Part shown: piece by piece, positions 1-6,468 of the stretch
Layout of the letters: each line of letters opens with the position of its first letter
Position numbering within the stretch: the first letter of the stretch is position 1
Assembly: GCA_050260095.1 (NCBI GenBank)
Contig: JBLNBQ010000102.1
Span: forward strand, 1-31,591
Direction of reading: 5' to 3'
From: JBLNBQ01 sp050260095
Lineage (GTDB): Bacteria; Bacillota; UBA5301; DYFA01
DNA: 31,591 bases
Made by a program: the position numbers and the translations under genes
Notes under the pieces: model-generated
The model's input: only the letters and a program-made list of their open reading frames with translations
Databases searched by the model: none
What the model was told of the DNA's origin: nothing

Positions 1-137
1 GCTGTTTTCCGGGGCCAGGGGTGGCGCGAGGCCGGGCGGCATACATTTTGGCAGCCACCTTTTTTGGAGGGTTCGACCCTTACCTGCACAACTCCCGGCT
101 TATCGCACGTCCCGACAACGAGTGGCTGGTGCTCTGA
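1..137 (+). CDS. Possible 3' end of a gene cut by the window edge
   Basis: A reading frame open from the left edge runs to a TGA at 135-137 and gives about 44 residues ending in DPYLHNSRLIARPDNEWLVL. The composition is protein-like (aromatic and hydrophobic residues mixed with charged ones), unlike the Arg/Pro/Gly-rich shadows common in this GC-rich DNA. It would converge on the small minus-strand membrane protein gene at 180-404. No domain is recognisable in so short a piece, and the fragment could be a chance open frame. The sequence to the left of the window would settle it. Confidence 0.3.
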   Translation, partial: CFPGPGVARGRAAYILAATFFGGFDPYLHNSRLIARPDNEWLVL

Positions 138-179
138 CGGGCGGCCCAGGCTTTCGCCGTCCGCCGGGGCCCGCTCGTC

Positions 180-404
180 CTAGCGGCGATGGGCCAGTGC
201 ACGCCACAAGGCATCCTTCACCAAAGGGTAGAGCCCGACGAGCAGGAAGCCGCCGGCCAGCATCACCGCCAAGCCTCCGCCGAAAAGCGCGGCCAAGAGT
301 CTCCCGGGGTCGAGGGAGAGGACACGCCAAGCGGGAGTCCGGAAAGTGAGCTTTCGCCGGACCGGCCTGAGGTGCGGGAGCTTGAAGCCGAGCCGGAAGG
401 TCAC
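180..404 (-). CDS. Small single-pass membrane protein, unknown function
   Basis: This 74-residue protein starts at a GTG (402-404) preceded on the minus strand by GAGGAGGGGAG, a strong Shine-Dalgarno at good spacing. The first 33 or so residues are basic (several Arg and Lys). A single hydrophobic segment at about residues 34-61 follows, rich in Leu, Ala and Gly, and then a short tail ending in HRR. The charge pattern predicts a cytoplasmic N-terminus. It lies 74 bases downstream of the rRNA methyltransferase gene on the same strand and may be co-transcribed with it. I do not recognise the family. The ribosome binding site and membrane segment argue that it is real. Confidence 0.55.
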   Translation of the reverse strand: MTFRLGFKLPHLRPVRRKLTFRTPAWRVLSLDPGRLLAALFGGGLAVMLAGGFLLVGLYPLVKDALWRALAHRR

Positions 405-478
405 GACGGCTCCCCTCCTCCGGCCTTAGTGTGCGCCACCGCGAACTACCCCCGACAGGTGGATGATGGCGCTGCCGG

Positions 479-1438
479 TCAGGTTTTGCGGAACAGGCAG
501 ACGAAGAAGCCCTCGAAGTTCCGGGCCGGGAGGAGGCGGAACGCCCGCTGCACCTGCGGCGGAAGGATGCGCCTTTCCACCTGGGTGAGGGGCGGCGCGG
601 CCTCCGGCAGTGCGAGGGGGGAGGGGGCAGTTTCGAGGTGGCCGGCGAACTCCTGCAGCGCCCAGGCCACCACCAGTTCGTTCTCCTCCGGGGCCAGAGT
701 GCAGGTGGAGTAGACCAGCGTGCCCCCGGGGCGCAGCGCCAGGTAAGCGGCGGAGAAGAGTTTTCGCTGCAGCGAGGCGAGCCTGCGCACGTTCTCCGGC
801 GACCAGTGGCGGTAGGTGAGGGGCGAGGAGGCGGAGAAGAGCCCTTCGCCGCTGCACGGCGCGTCGAGAAGCACCCGGTCGAAGGCTTCGGGGAAGAGAC
901 GGCCCAGGTGGCGGCCGTCCTGCCGGCTGACTTCCGCGATGTCCACGCCTTGCACCCGCAGGTTGTGTTTCAGGCGCTCCACCCGCAGGGGATTGAGGTC
1001 GTTGGCCAGGATCCGGCCCTGGTTCCGCATGAGCGCCGCCAGTTGGGTGGTTTTGCTGCCGGGAGCGGCCGAGACGTCGAGTACCCGTTCACCAGGCTGG
1101 GGAGCGAGGACCAGCGCCGGGACCATGCTCGATAGGCTCTGCAGGTACAGCCGGCCTTCCCGGTACGCCGGGAGTTCGCTCAACTCTTTCTCCCGGCGGT
1201 TCTTGACGATCAGCGCGTCGGGATACCAGAGCACCCGGTCGTACTTGACCCCCGCCTCACCCAGTTCACCCATGAGGTCGCGGACGCTGGTCTTGAGCGT
1301 GTTGGCCCGGAGGGTTACCGGACGCTCCTGCCCGTAGCCGGCAAGAATCTTCTCCTGGATGTCCTGGGGAAAGAAAGAGGACAGGCGGTCCAGGAAGGCC
1401 TGTGGCAACGCCGCTCTCACCTGGCCGATCGATTTCAC
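479..1438 (-). CDS. RNA m5C methyltransferase, NOL1/NOP2/Sun (RsmB/RsmF) family, short form
   Basis: This enzyme should transfer a methyl group from S-adenosylmethionine to C5 of a cytosine in RNA, most likely 16S rRNA. The 319-residue protein has an N-terminal RNA-contacting part (RANTLK near residue 44), the SAM-binding loop DVSAAPGSKT at 121-130, DAPCSGEG at 192-199 and YSTCTLAPEENE at 243-254. Cys195 of the PCS motif and Cys246 of the TC motif are the two cysteines of this family, one for product release and one for catalysis. The start is a GTG preceded by GGGGAGGTG. Many bacterial RsmF proteins are about 450 residues with a C-terminal RNA-binding domain. This one ends shortly after the catalytic core, like short archaeal-type members. 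The exact target base cannot be inferred. Confidence 0.9.
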   Translation of the reverse strand: MKSIGQVRAALPQAFLDRLSSFFPQDIQEKILAGYGQERPVTLRANTLKTSVRDLMGELGEAGVKYDRVLWYPDALIVKNRREKELSELPAYREGRLYLQSLSSMVPALVLAPQPGERVLDVSAAPGSKTTQLAALMRNQGRILANDLNPLRVERLKHNLRVQGVDIAEVSRQDGRHLGRLFPEAFDRVLLDAPCSGEGLFSASSPLTYRHWSPENVRRLASLQRKLFSAAYLALRPGGTLVYSTCTLAPEENELVVAWALQEFAGHLETAPSPLALPEAAPPLTQVERRILPPQVQRAFRLLPARNFEGFFVCLFRKT

Positions 1439-1614
1439 CGGCGCACCTCCCCGGCATGAACCACTCGCCCAGTTCGACGTACTCCCCCACCGTATCCTCC
1501 CGCCCGGTGCAGCGCAGCATCCTGCGGAGGAGGAGAACCAGCGCTGGCAACGAATGGATTCGTAGGTGATCTCGCCGCCCGTTCACGAGCGAGTGCGATT
1601 AGGAGGGGTGAGCG

Positions 1615-2427
1615 ATGGAGAGGCCCGCACGCGAAAGAAGAAATGCCGTGCTGCGGTGGGCGCTGGGACTGGCTCTCGCCGCTGGGCTCTGCTTCAGCCT
1701 GGTGGCTGCGGCGTGCGAAGGGCAGCCGGGACGGGGGCCGTTCACCGTCACCGGGCAGGTCGTCGATGAGGCGGGGCAGCCCGTTCGCGGGTTGCGGCTG
1801 GCCTGGCTTCCGGCCCTTCCCGGTAGCCTCGCGCCCGACTTCGACAACCTGTATTACGCGATCCAGGAGCGGGTCGACCACGAGACCGAGACGGGGGCAG
1901 ATGGCCGCTTCGCCATGACCGAAGTGCGCGACTACTACCTGGTCGCCTCGCACCAGTACCTGGTTTGGGGGACAGACATCCTCAGTGAACCCGCCCGCCA
2001 GCCTTACTGGCGGGTCACGGGAGAGAAGGTCGACCTCAACCGGACGCCGCCCGGGCTGATCGAAGTGAACCTGGTGGCCCGCCCGGCCGGCGCGCTCAGG
2101 CTCAGGGTGACGGGCCCCGATGGACGTCCTTTCGAGGGGACGCTCCCCGTCGCGTTCGATCAGCCGGAACTCCAAGGCGACGAGCTTGTGGTCACACGCC
2201 GCTTCGTGGGCGGGGAGTGCCTCCAGGGCGGTCTTCCGCCCGGAAAACTCCGGGTGCGCGTCTTGGCCGGGCCGGTGGCCGAGGAGTTGAAGTTCAAGAA
2301 TTACCTGACCTACCCGGCCGCGGAAGGGCAGCCGGTCACCCAGGTGGCCGCGGAGGATGTCCGGGAGGAGACGGCCGCGATCGTGGAGGCCGGGAGAACC
2401 ACCGAGGTCAGCCTGACGCTCCGGTGA
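1615..2427 (+). CDS. Secreted carboxypeptidase-regulatory-like domain protein, paralogue A
   Basis: This 270-residue protein begins with Arg-rich residues 1-15 and a hydrophobic segment at about 16-33, followed by Cys34 in the context LVAAAC, which fits a lipoprotein or ordinary signal peptide. After the signal comes FTVTGQVVDEAGQPVRG, the typical opening strand pair of a carboxypeptidase-regulatory-like (prealbumin-type) beta-sandwich. A second similar unit, LRLRVTGPDGRPFEG, lies at about residues 160-175. The domain usually serves as a non-catalytic accessory or adhesion module. An AGGAGG at 1601-1606 sets the ATG start. The gene ends 20 bases inside the 3' end of a convergent gene that encodes a clear paralogue. 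No function can be assigned beyond an extracytoplasmic beta-sandwich protein. Confidence 0.75.
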   Translation: MERPARERRNAVLRWALGLALAAGLCFSLVAAACEGQPGRGPFTVTGQVVDEAGQPVRGLRLAWLPALPGSLAPDFDNLYYAIQERVDHETETGADGRFAMTEVRDYYLVASHQYLVWGTDILSEPARQPYWRVTGEKVDLNRTPPGLIEVNLVARPAGALRLRVTGPDGRPFEGTLPVAFDQPELQGDELVVTRRFVGGECLQGGLPPGKLRVRVLAGPVAEELKFKNYLTYPAAEGQPVTQVAAEDVREETAAIVEAGRTTEVSLTLR

Positions 2428-3238
2428 GCTCGGAGGGGCTGGCCGGGTTGTCCCAGGGGACGGTCACCTCGAGGGTCACCGTTTGAAACGGAAGGAACTG
2501 CACCCGCCGGTCGACGAAGGCTCCGGCGGCGAGCAAGCGGTTGGAGCCGATGCCCTGGCCTAGCGCCAGGGCTTTGCGTTGCGTCTCCTCGGCGGCCGGT
2601 TCGGACAGAAGCAGCACGCGCCCGGGCTCCCGGGGGTTGCCCGGAGGGAGGCCGGGGGAGAGATGGACGCCGTCCTGAAAGTGTGCAGTGTAGTTGAGCG
2701 CGCGGCCGCCGCTCGCCAGGCTCAGGCTGACGGTGCCGGTGAACGGGCGCCCCTTGGCGTCTCGGGCGATCAGCTTGAGAGCCGCGGCCGGTTCGGCGCG
2801 CAGGACGACGAACACCTCCGGCCCGCGCAGCGCTGCCAGGTCGAGGCGCCCTTCCACCCGCAGGTAAGGGTGAGCGTCGCGCCCGTCGTCGGGGGCGTAA
2901 CCGCTCCAGAGCGCGTACAGGTGATGGGCCACTTCGGGCGCGCCGGTCACGCCGGTGAGGGTGAAACGCCCGCGCTCGTCGGTGTGGGTCAGGTGGTCAT
3001 CATGCTGGGCGATGTGGTAGAACAGGTTGTATGCATCGGGCCCTCCTTCGGGCAGGAGCGGGGTCAGACGCACGGGATAGCCGGAGACTGGTCGACCGTC
3101 GACCCCCAGCACCAGGCCGCGGATGGTGTATGGGCCGCCGGCGGAGGCCGCAGCCCCCGCCAGCGTCCCCGCCAGCGCCGACAGGACCAGCCAACCCACG
3201 AACACGGGCAAACACCGGTGGGCGGCCCGCTTCATCAT
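2408..3238 (-). CDS. Secreted carboxypeptidase-regulatory-like domain protein, paralogue B
   Basis: This 276-residue protein has a signal peptide (basic start, hydrophobic residues about 11-33) and a mature part opening with YTIRGLVLGVDGRPVSG, again the carboxypeptidase-regulatory-like fold. It shares ordered motifs with the convergent protein at 1615-2427: NLFYHI against NLYYAI, DERGRFTLTGV against ADGRFAMTEV, HPYLRVEGRLDL against QPYWRVTGEKVDL, and GLPPG in both. They are therefore diverged paralogues in tail-to-tail orientation, overlapping by 20 bases at their stops. Unlike paralogue A it has no Cys at the signal peptide end. Its Shine-Dalgarno GGGAGGGG lies within a 7-bp hairpin with a GUGA loop (3247-3264). 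The function is unknown. A cell-surface or spore-envelope role would be a guess. Confidence 0.75.
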   Translation of the reverse strand: MMKRAAHRCLPVFVGWLVLSALAGTLAGAAASAGGPYTIRGLVLGVDGRPVSGYPVRLTPLLPEGGPDAYNLFYHIAQHDDHLTHTDERGRFTLTGVTGAPEVAHHLYALWSGYAPDDGRDAHPYLRVEGRLDLAALRGPEVFVVLRAEPAAALKLIARDAKGRPFTGTVSLSLASGGRALNYTAHFQDGVHLSPGLPPGNPREPGRVLLLSEPAAEETQRKALALGQGIGSNRLLAAGAFVDRRVQFLPFQTVTLEVTVPWDNPASPSELTGASG

Positions 3239-3246
3239 GCCCGGAC

Positions 3247-3264
3247 CCCTCCCTCACGGGAGGG
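3247..3264 (-). promoter_or_regulatory. Hairpin covering the Shine-Dalgarno of the gene at 2408-3238
   Basis: Read on the minus strand, CCCUCCC, then GUGA, then GGGAGGG form a perfect 7-bp stem closed by a GNRA-type tetraloop. The 3' arm is the Shine-Dalgarno of the gene whose ATG is at 3236-3238. No U-tract follows on either strand, so it is not an intrinsic terminator. Seen in sequence: the inverted repeat and its overlap with the ribosome binding site. Inferred: it lowers or gates translation. Confidence 0.5.
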
Positions 3265-3309
3265 ATTTGACACTTGCTTTCGAGGCCCTTCCGCGAACCG
3301 GCCCGCCTC

Positions 3310-3510
3310 TCACTTCCGCTTGCTCAGCGCCTGCTCGATCACCTGGGCCAGCGCCAGGATGGACTTGGTCGTTTGAGGGTCGGACGGTGCGGCGCTCTTG
3401 AGGTTCTCGGTCAACTCCCTGGGCAGGTTGAGCGATTTGAACAACGCTGCGGTGTTGGGGAACATCTTCATCAGGTCAACGCCAGCCGCCGGCTGTTTCG
3501 GATCGGTCAC
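3310..3510 (-). CDS. Small helical protein, 66 residues, unknown
   Basis: The frame starts at a GTG (3508-3510) preceded on the minus strand by GGGAGGG about 8 bases upstream, and stops at a TGA (3310-3312). The product contains VDLMKMFPNTAALFKSLNLP followed by a helical C-terminal half ending in ALSKRK. Composition is amphipathic with no signal peptide, membrane segment or cysteine. The frame stays open further upstream, but that extension is Arg/Pro-rich antisense of the DNA methyltransferase gene. The ribosome binding site and amino-acid composition support the short form. It lies upstream of the secreted protein gene at 2408-3238 on the same strand, with a 71-base gap. I do not recognise a family. 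Confidence 0.55.
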   Translation of the reverse strand: MTDPKQPAAGVDLMKMFPNTAALFKSLNLPRELTENLKSAAPSDPQTTKSILALAQVIEQALSKRK

Positions 3511-3675
3511 ACCGGGTCCCTCCCAACTGGTTATCGGGCCGTCTCCGGCCTTCTCGTGGCATTGTACGCAGGTCCTGGACGAGAGGGGCCGCCTTGGGCG
3601 CCTCTTGTGCCGCGGTCCCGGCAGAGGCAGGATTTGGCAGGCTGGCAGGCGAACAGACCACCAGGAGGCGAAAGC

Positions 3676-4821
3676 ATGGCGCCTGATTCCCGGGCGGGTG
3701 CGGTCACCCTGTCTTGGCCGGGCAAGGAGGCGGCCGCGCCGCTGCCGGAGGTCCGGTTGGCGGCCGTGGCCCGGTTTGCCGGCCATGGGGGGGCGGCTGG
3801 CCGTCTGGTCGCCGCCGACAACCTGGCCGCTCTGGCGGCTCTGCTCGCGGAAGGGCTGGAAGGGCGGTTCACGCTGCTTTACGCCGACCCGCCCTACGGA
3901 ACGGACCAGTCTTTCCCGCTGCGCACAGGCGGGCGTCCGTCCAAACTCGCCTACGTGGACGCCTGGGAGACCGGACTGCCGGGTTACCTCTCGGCGATCT
4001 ACCCCCGCCTCAAGCTCTTCCACCGCCTGCTCTCCCCGGAAGGGACCCTCTACGTCCATCTGGACCGCCGGACCTGCCACTACGTTCAAGTCCTGCTTGA
4101 CGAGGTCTTCGGGCGGAAGTGCTTCCAGAACGTCATCGTTTGGCGGCGGGAGGTGTCCCGGGGTCGGAAGGCCCAGGCACGCCACTTCGGCAACAACGTC
4201 GAATACCTCCTCTGCTACACGAAGAACCCGCGGGGGGCGGTCTGGAACCCCATCGTGGCGGAGCGCAGCCTCAGCCGGGAGGAGGCCGAACGTCTCTACC
4301 GGCGCGACGAGCGCGGCTTTTACTCGACCTCTCACCGCGGCACCTATTCCGACGCCCGCTTGGCGGCGCTTGCCCGGGAAGGCCGCCTTCACGTCACCCG
4401 GGGCGGCTCCCTGGTGGAAGAGGACGGCCGGGTGGCGGCCACCCGCGGGACCATCCGCATCAAGTACTACCTGGAACCGCGCGGCGACCGCTTCGTGAAG
4501 CTATCCAACGTGGACAACCTTTGGGACGACATCCGTGGGATCGCCGAGAGCGGGCCGGAGCGGTGCGGTTACCCCACCCAGAAGCCGGAACGCCTGCTGG
4601 AGCGGATCATCCTGGCCTCCAGCCGCCCGGGCGATCTGGTCGGCGACTTCTACGCCGGTTCCGGCACCACGGGCGTGGTGGCCGGGCGGTTGGGCCGGGC
4701 GTGGGTCATGGCCGACAACAGCCCGGCGGCCATCGAAACGTGCCGGAAACGGCTGCTCAAGGCGGGGCACCCCTTCACGGTCGAGACTGCGCAGCCATGG
4801 GCGCCGGCAAAGGGGGACTAA
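3676..4821 (+). CDS. Beta-class adenine-specific (or cytosine-N4) DNA methyltransferase, orphan
   Basis: This 381-residue protein should methylate an exocyclic amino group in a specific DNA sequence using S-adenosylmethionine. The catalytic motif DPPYGT is at residues 71-76 and the SAM-binding motif DFYAGSGTTG at 324-333. That order (catalytic motif first, SAM site last) defines the beta class, to which type III Mod subunits and some solitary enzymes belong. NLWDDIRGI (281-289) and YPTQKPERLLER (299-310) are also typical of Mod-like enzymes. The region between about 150 and 280 probably includes the target recognition part. An AGGAGG at 3663-3668 fixes the ATG start. It is shorter than most type III Mod proteins. 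No helicase-type Res gene or other recognisable nuclease lies nearby, so it appears to be a solitary methyltransferase. The recognition sequence is unknown. Confidence 0.88.
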   Translation: MAPDSRAGAVTLSWPGKEAAAPLPEVRLAAVARFAGHGGAAGRLVAADNLAALAALLAEGLEGRFTLLYADPPYGTDQSFPLRTGGRPSKLAYVDAWETGLPGYLSAIYPRLKLFHRLLSPEGTLYVHLDRRTCHYVQVLLDEVFGRKCFQNVIVWRREVSRGRKAQARHFGNNVEYLLCYTKNPRGAVWNPIVAERSLSREEAERLYRRDERGFYSTSHRGTYSDARLAALAREGRLHVTRGGSLVEEDGRVAATRGTIRIKYYLEPRGDRFVKLSNVDNLWDDIRGIAESGPERCGYPTQKPERLLERIILASSRPGDLVGDFYAGSGTTGVVAGRLGRAWVMADNSPAAIETCRKRLLKAGHPFTVETAQPWAPAKGD

Positions 4822-4867
4822 GCTCATGGCCGAACCTGCCGATAACGGGGGTAGGGAGGTGGCTTCG

Positions 4868-5395
4868 ATGAGCCGCTGCGGGGGGATCGAAGTTCGCAAC
4901 CTGGGGAGCCGGGATTACGGTTTCCGGGTCGAGGCCATGGTGGCCGAACTCCTGGCCGACATCCCGGCCGCCGACCTCTGCGGCCTCTACCAGGTGGCCC
5001 TGCTCGACGCCCAGGCTGGACGGAACGAGCGCACCCGCTGGCTGGGCGTCTACTCCAACCGCGACGGGCGTCACGCCCTGATCGAACTCTACCTCGAACC
5101 GATCCTCGGGAAGGCGGTGTCGCCGCTCGACCGGGCCAGCGGTTTTCTCCTCAGCCGAATCCGTTTGGCGCAAGCCCTCTACCACCAAGTCGGGGTCCAC
5201 CGGCAGCGGATGGTGGGCCGCGAGTCGTTCTTCGGCCCGCAGATGTATAGCCGGTACCTGTTGCTTCGCCTCTTCAACCCGGCAAAACTGCTGCTCTACT
5301 TTCCCAGGCGCGTGCTGCGCAGCTGGAGGAACGAGCAGCGGAGCGCCGGCGAGACGCGGCCGGAAGCCAGGACCAGACTGGGGGGCGGCCGATGA
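4868..5395 (+). CDS. Unrecognised 175-residue protein, possibly a degenerate zinc-protease-like fold
   Basis: The ATG at 4868 is preceded by GGGAGGT at the right spacing. An earlier in-frame ATG at 4826 would add 14 residues but has no such site. The sequence is soluble in appearance, with conserved-looking segments VEAMVAELLADIP, HALIELYLEPIL and ALYHQVGVHRQRM, and a hydrophobic, basic C-terminal part (LLLRLFNPAKLLLYFPRR) that could lie against a membrane. The pattern IELY followed by LYHQVGVH resembles the LYHEIGHH-type core of HExxH metalloproteins, but both the glutamate and the second histidine are replaced, so it would be inactive as a zincin. It follows the DNA methyltransferase by 46 bases and overlaps the next gene by ATGA, so the three form an operon. 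No function can be assigned. Confidence 0.7.
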   Translation: MSRCGGIEVRNLGSRDYGFRVEAMVAELLADIPAADLCGLYQVALLDAQAGRNERTRWLGVYSNRDGRHALIELYLEPILGKAVSPLDRASGFLLSRIRLAQALYHQVGVHRQRMVGRESFFGPQMYSRYLLLRLFNPAKLLLYFPRRVLRSWRNEQRSAGETRPEARTRLGGGR

Positions 5396-5832
5396 ACCGG
5401 GACGCCGAACGCCGCTTGCGGGTGGTCTACCTCGGGGGAACAGTCTTTTTCACCGCGTTGGCCTGGCTGTTCCGGATCAATCTGGTGCTCGGCCTGGCAG
5501 CGATGCCTGCCGTGGTCCACCTCATCATGGCGGAGCGGGCGAGGCGGGCTGGGAAAGCCGTCCGCCACACGCCCCTGGGCAAGCTTCACCGCCTCGTCAT
5601 CTGGCGGGAACTCGCCGCCGCGGCCCTGTTCGTGACCGGCGCAGGGTACGTGGCGGTGCGCATGGCCGGCAGCCCGCGTTTGGCGTGGCTGGAGCTGGTG
5701 ATCGGCGCGCTGCTGGTGACCTACGTGATGCTGGTCCGGGCGGCGACGGTCCAGGCCCGCGCGACCATCCCGCCGGAAGGCGGCCCGCCCGGGGGCGGAG
5801 AGGGCGGCCGTCCCCCCGGAGAGCAAGAGTAA
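5392..5832 (+). CDS. Small multi-pass membrane protein, unknown
   Basis: This 146-residue protein starts at an ATG sharing four bases (ATGA) with the stop of the preceding gene, a sign of translational coupling. Hydrophobic segments at about residues 12-30, 31-46, 64-81 and 87-105 predict three or four membrane passes. A basic cytoplasmic loop (ERARRAGKAVRHTPLGKLH) lies in the middle, and the tail is rich in Gly, Pro and Glu. It is the last gene of the methyltransferase operon and is followed 24 bases later by a strong intrinsic terminator. I do not recognise the family. Confidence 0.7.
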   Translation: MNRDAERRLRVVYLGGTVFFTALAWLFRINLVLGLAAMPAVVHLIMAERARRAGKAVRHTPLGKLHRLVIWRELAAAALFVTGAGYVAVRMAGSPRLAWLELVIGALLVTYVMLVRAATVQARATIPPEGGPPGGGEGGRPPGEQE

Positions 5833-5855
5833 GTGCCCCACGAGCGACTGTCCAT

Positions 5856-5891
5856 GCGGCTTGCAGCCATCTGCAAGCCGCGAATTTTTTT
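5856..5891 (+). terminator. Intrinsic terminator of the methyltransferase operon
   Basis: CGGCTTGCAG (5857-5866), loop CCAT, and CTGCAAGCCG (5871-5880) make a perfect 10-bp stem, extended by a G-C pair (5856 with 5881). After two A residues come seven T (5885-5891). This separates the accessory operon from the dcw cluster. Confidence 0.9.
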
Positions 5892-5947
5892 GCCTGGACG
5901 CCCTGGCAGAGGAAGGAAGTGGCGGGAGAGGGGAGAAACTTAGCGTT

Positions 5948-5974
5948 TGTGTGGTGGAAAGTGGCGCAAAGTGG
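5948..5974 (+). promoter_or_regulatory. MraZ box upstream of mraZ
   Basis: Three direct repeats with a 10-base period lie 41 bases upstream of the mraZ start: TGTGTGG (5948-5954), AAAGTGG (5958-5964) and AAAGTGG (5968-5974), separated by TGG and CGC. The cores GTGG fall at 5951, 5961 and 5971. AAAGTGG-type repeats with three-base spacers are the established binding site by which MraZ controls its own operon in Bacillota and Mollicutes. No clear -35 and -10 pair is visible around it, so the mraZ promoter itself is not assigned. Confidence 0.85.
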
Positions 5975-6015
5975 TGGACGCGGAGCGCTGGGGTGACGAA
6001 GGGGGTGAGACGGCG

Positions 6016-6447
6016 ATGTTCATGGGCGAGTACGAGCACAGCGTGGACGAGAAGGGCCGTCTCATCATTCCCGCCCGCTTCCGGGAGGAACTGGGCCTCA
6101 GGTTCGTCGTGACCCGGGGCCTCGACAAGTGCCTGTTCGTCTTCCCGCTGACCGAGTGGGCGAAACTTGAGGAGAAGCTGCGTAACCTGCCCCTTGGCAA
6201 GGGTGAGGCGCGGGCGTTCGTCCGGACGCTCCTCAGCGGCGCCACCGAATCGGAACTGGACCGGCAGGGCCGGGTCATGATCCCGGCCAACCTCAGAGCA
6301 TATGCGGGGCTGGACAAAGATGCTGTGGTGATTGGGGTATCCTCACGGGTGGAACTGTGGGCCAAAGCCGAGTGGGAGAAGTACTCGGCCGCGGCGGAGG
6401 CGGCCTTCGGCGAGATCGCCGAGACGGTGGTCGACCTTGGGCTGTGA
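6016..6447 (+). CDS. mraZ: Transcriptional regulator MraZ
   Basis: This 143-residue protein is the DNA-binding regulator of the dcw operon. Its two AbrB-like SpoVT/MraZ half-domains are visible as EYEHSVDEKGRLIIPARFRE (about residues 5-24) and ESELDRQGRVMIPANLRAYA (about 77-96). MraZ forms a ring-shaped oligomer whose subunits contact successive repeats. The ATG lies 7 bases after GGGGGTGA. The three-repeat MraZ box just upstream (5948-5974) indicates autoregulation. Length is the usual one for the family. The gene is the first of the dcw block and is followed 21 bases later by rsmH. Confidence 0.97.
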   Translation: MFMGEYEHSVDEKGRLIIPARFREELGLRFVVTRGLDKCLFVFPLTEWAKLEEKLRNLPLGKGEARAFVRTLLSGATESELDRQGRVMIPANLRAYAGLDKDAVVIGVSSRVELWAKAEWEKYSAAAEAAFGEIAETVVDLGL

Positions 6448-6468
6448 GCCGCGGTTCCAGGTGACGGG

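Noticed and set aside
189..713. 174-codon plus-strand frame at the left edge
   Set aside because: It is antisense to the small membrane protein gene and to the end of the rRNA methyltransferase gene. The composition is low-complexity Arg/Glu/Pro.
1266..1586. 106-codon minus-strand frame at the rsmF start
   Set aside because: Its first 50 residues look somewhat protein-like, but it overlaps the rsmF coding region by about 170 bases in another frame and contains the rsmF ribosome binding site. It is kept only as a note.
3267..3272. TTGACA, a perfect -35 on the plus strand
   Set aside because: No -10 is found 16-18 bases downstream and no plus-strand gene begins nearby before 3676.
4826..4867. 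Earlier ATG for the protein at 4868-5395
   Set aside because: There is no Shine-Dalgarno before 4826. A GGGAGGT precedes 4868 at proper distance.
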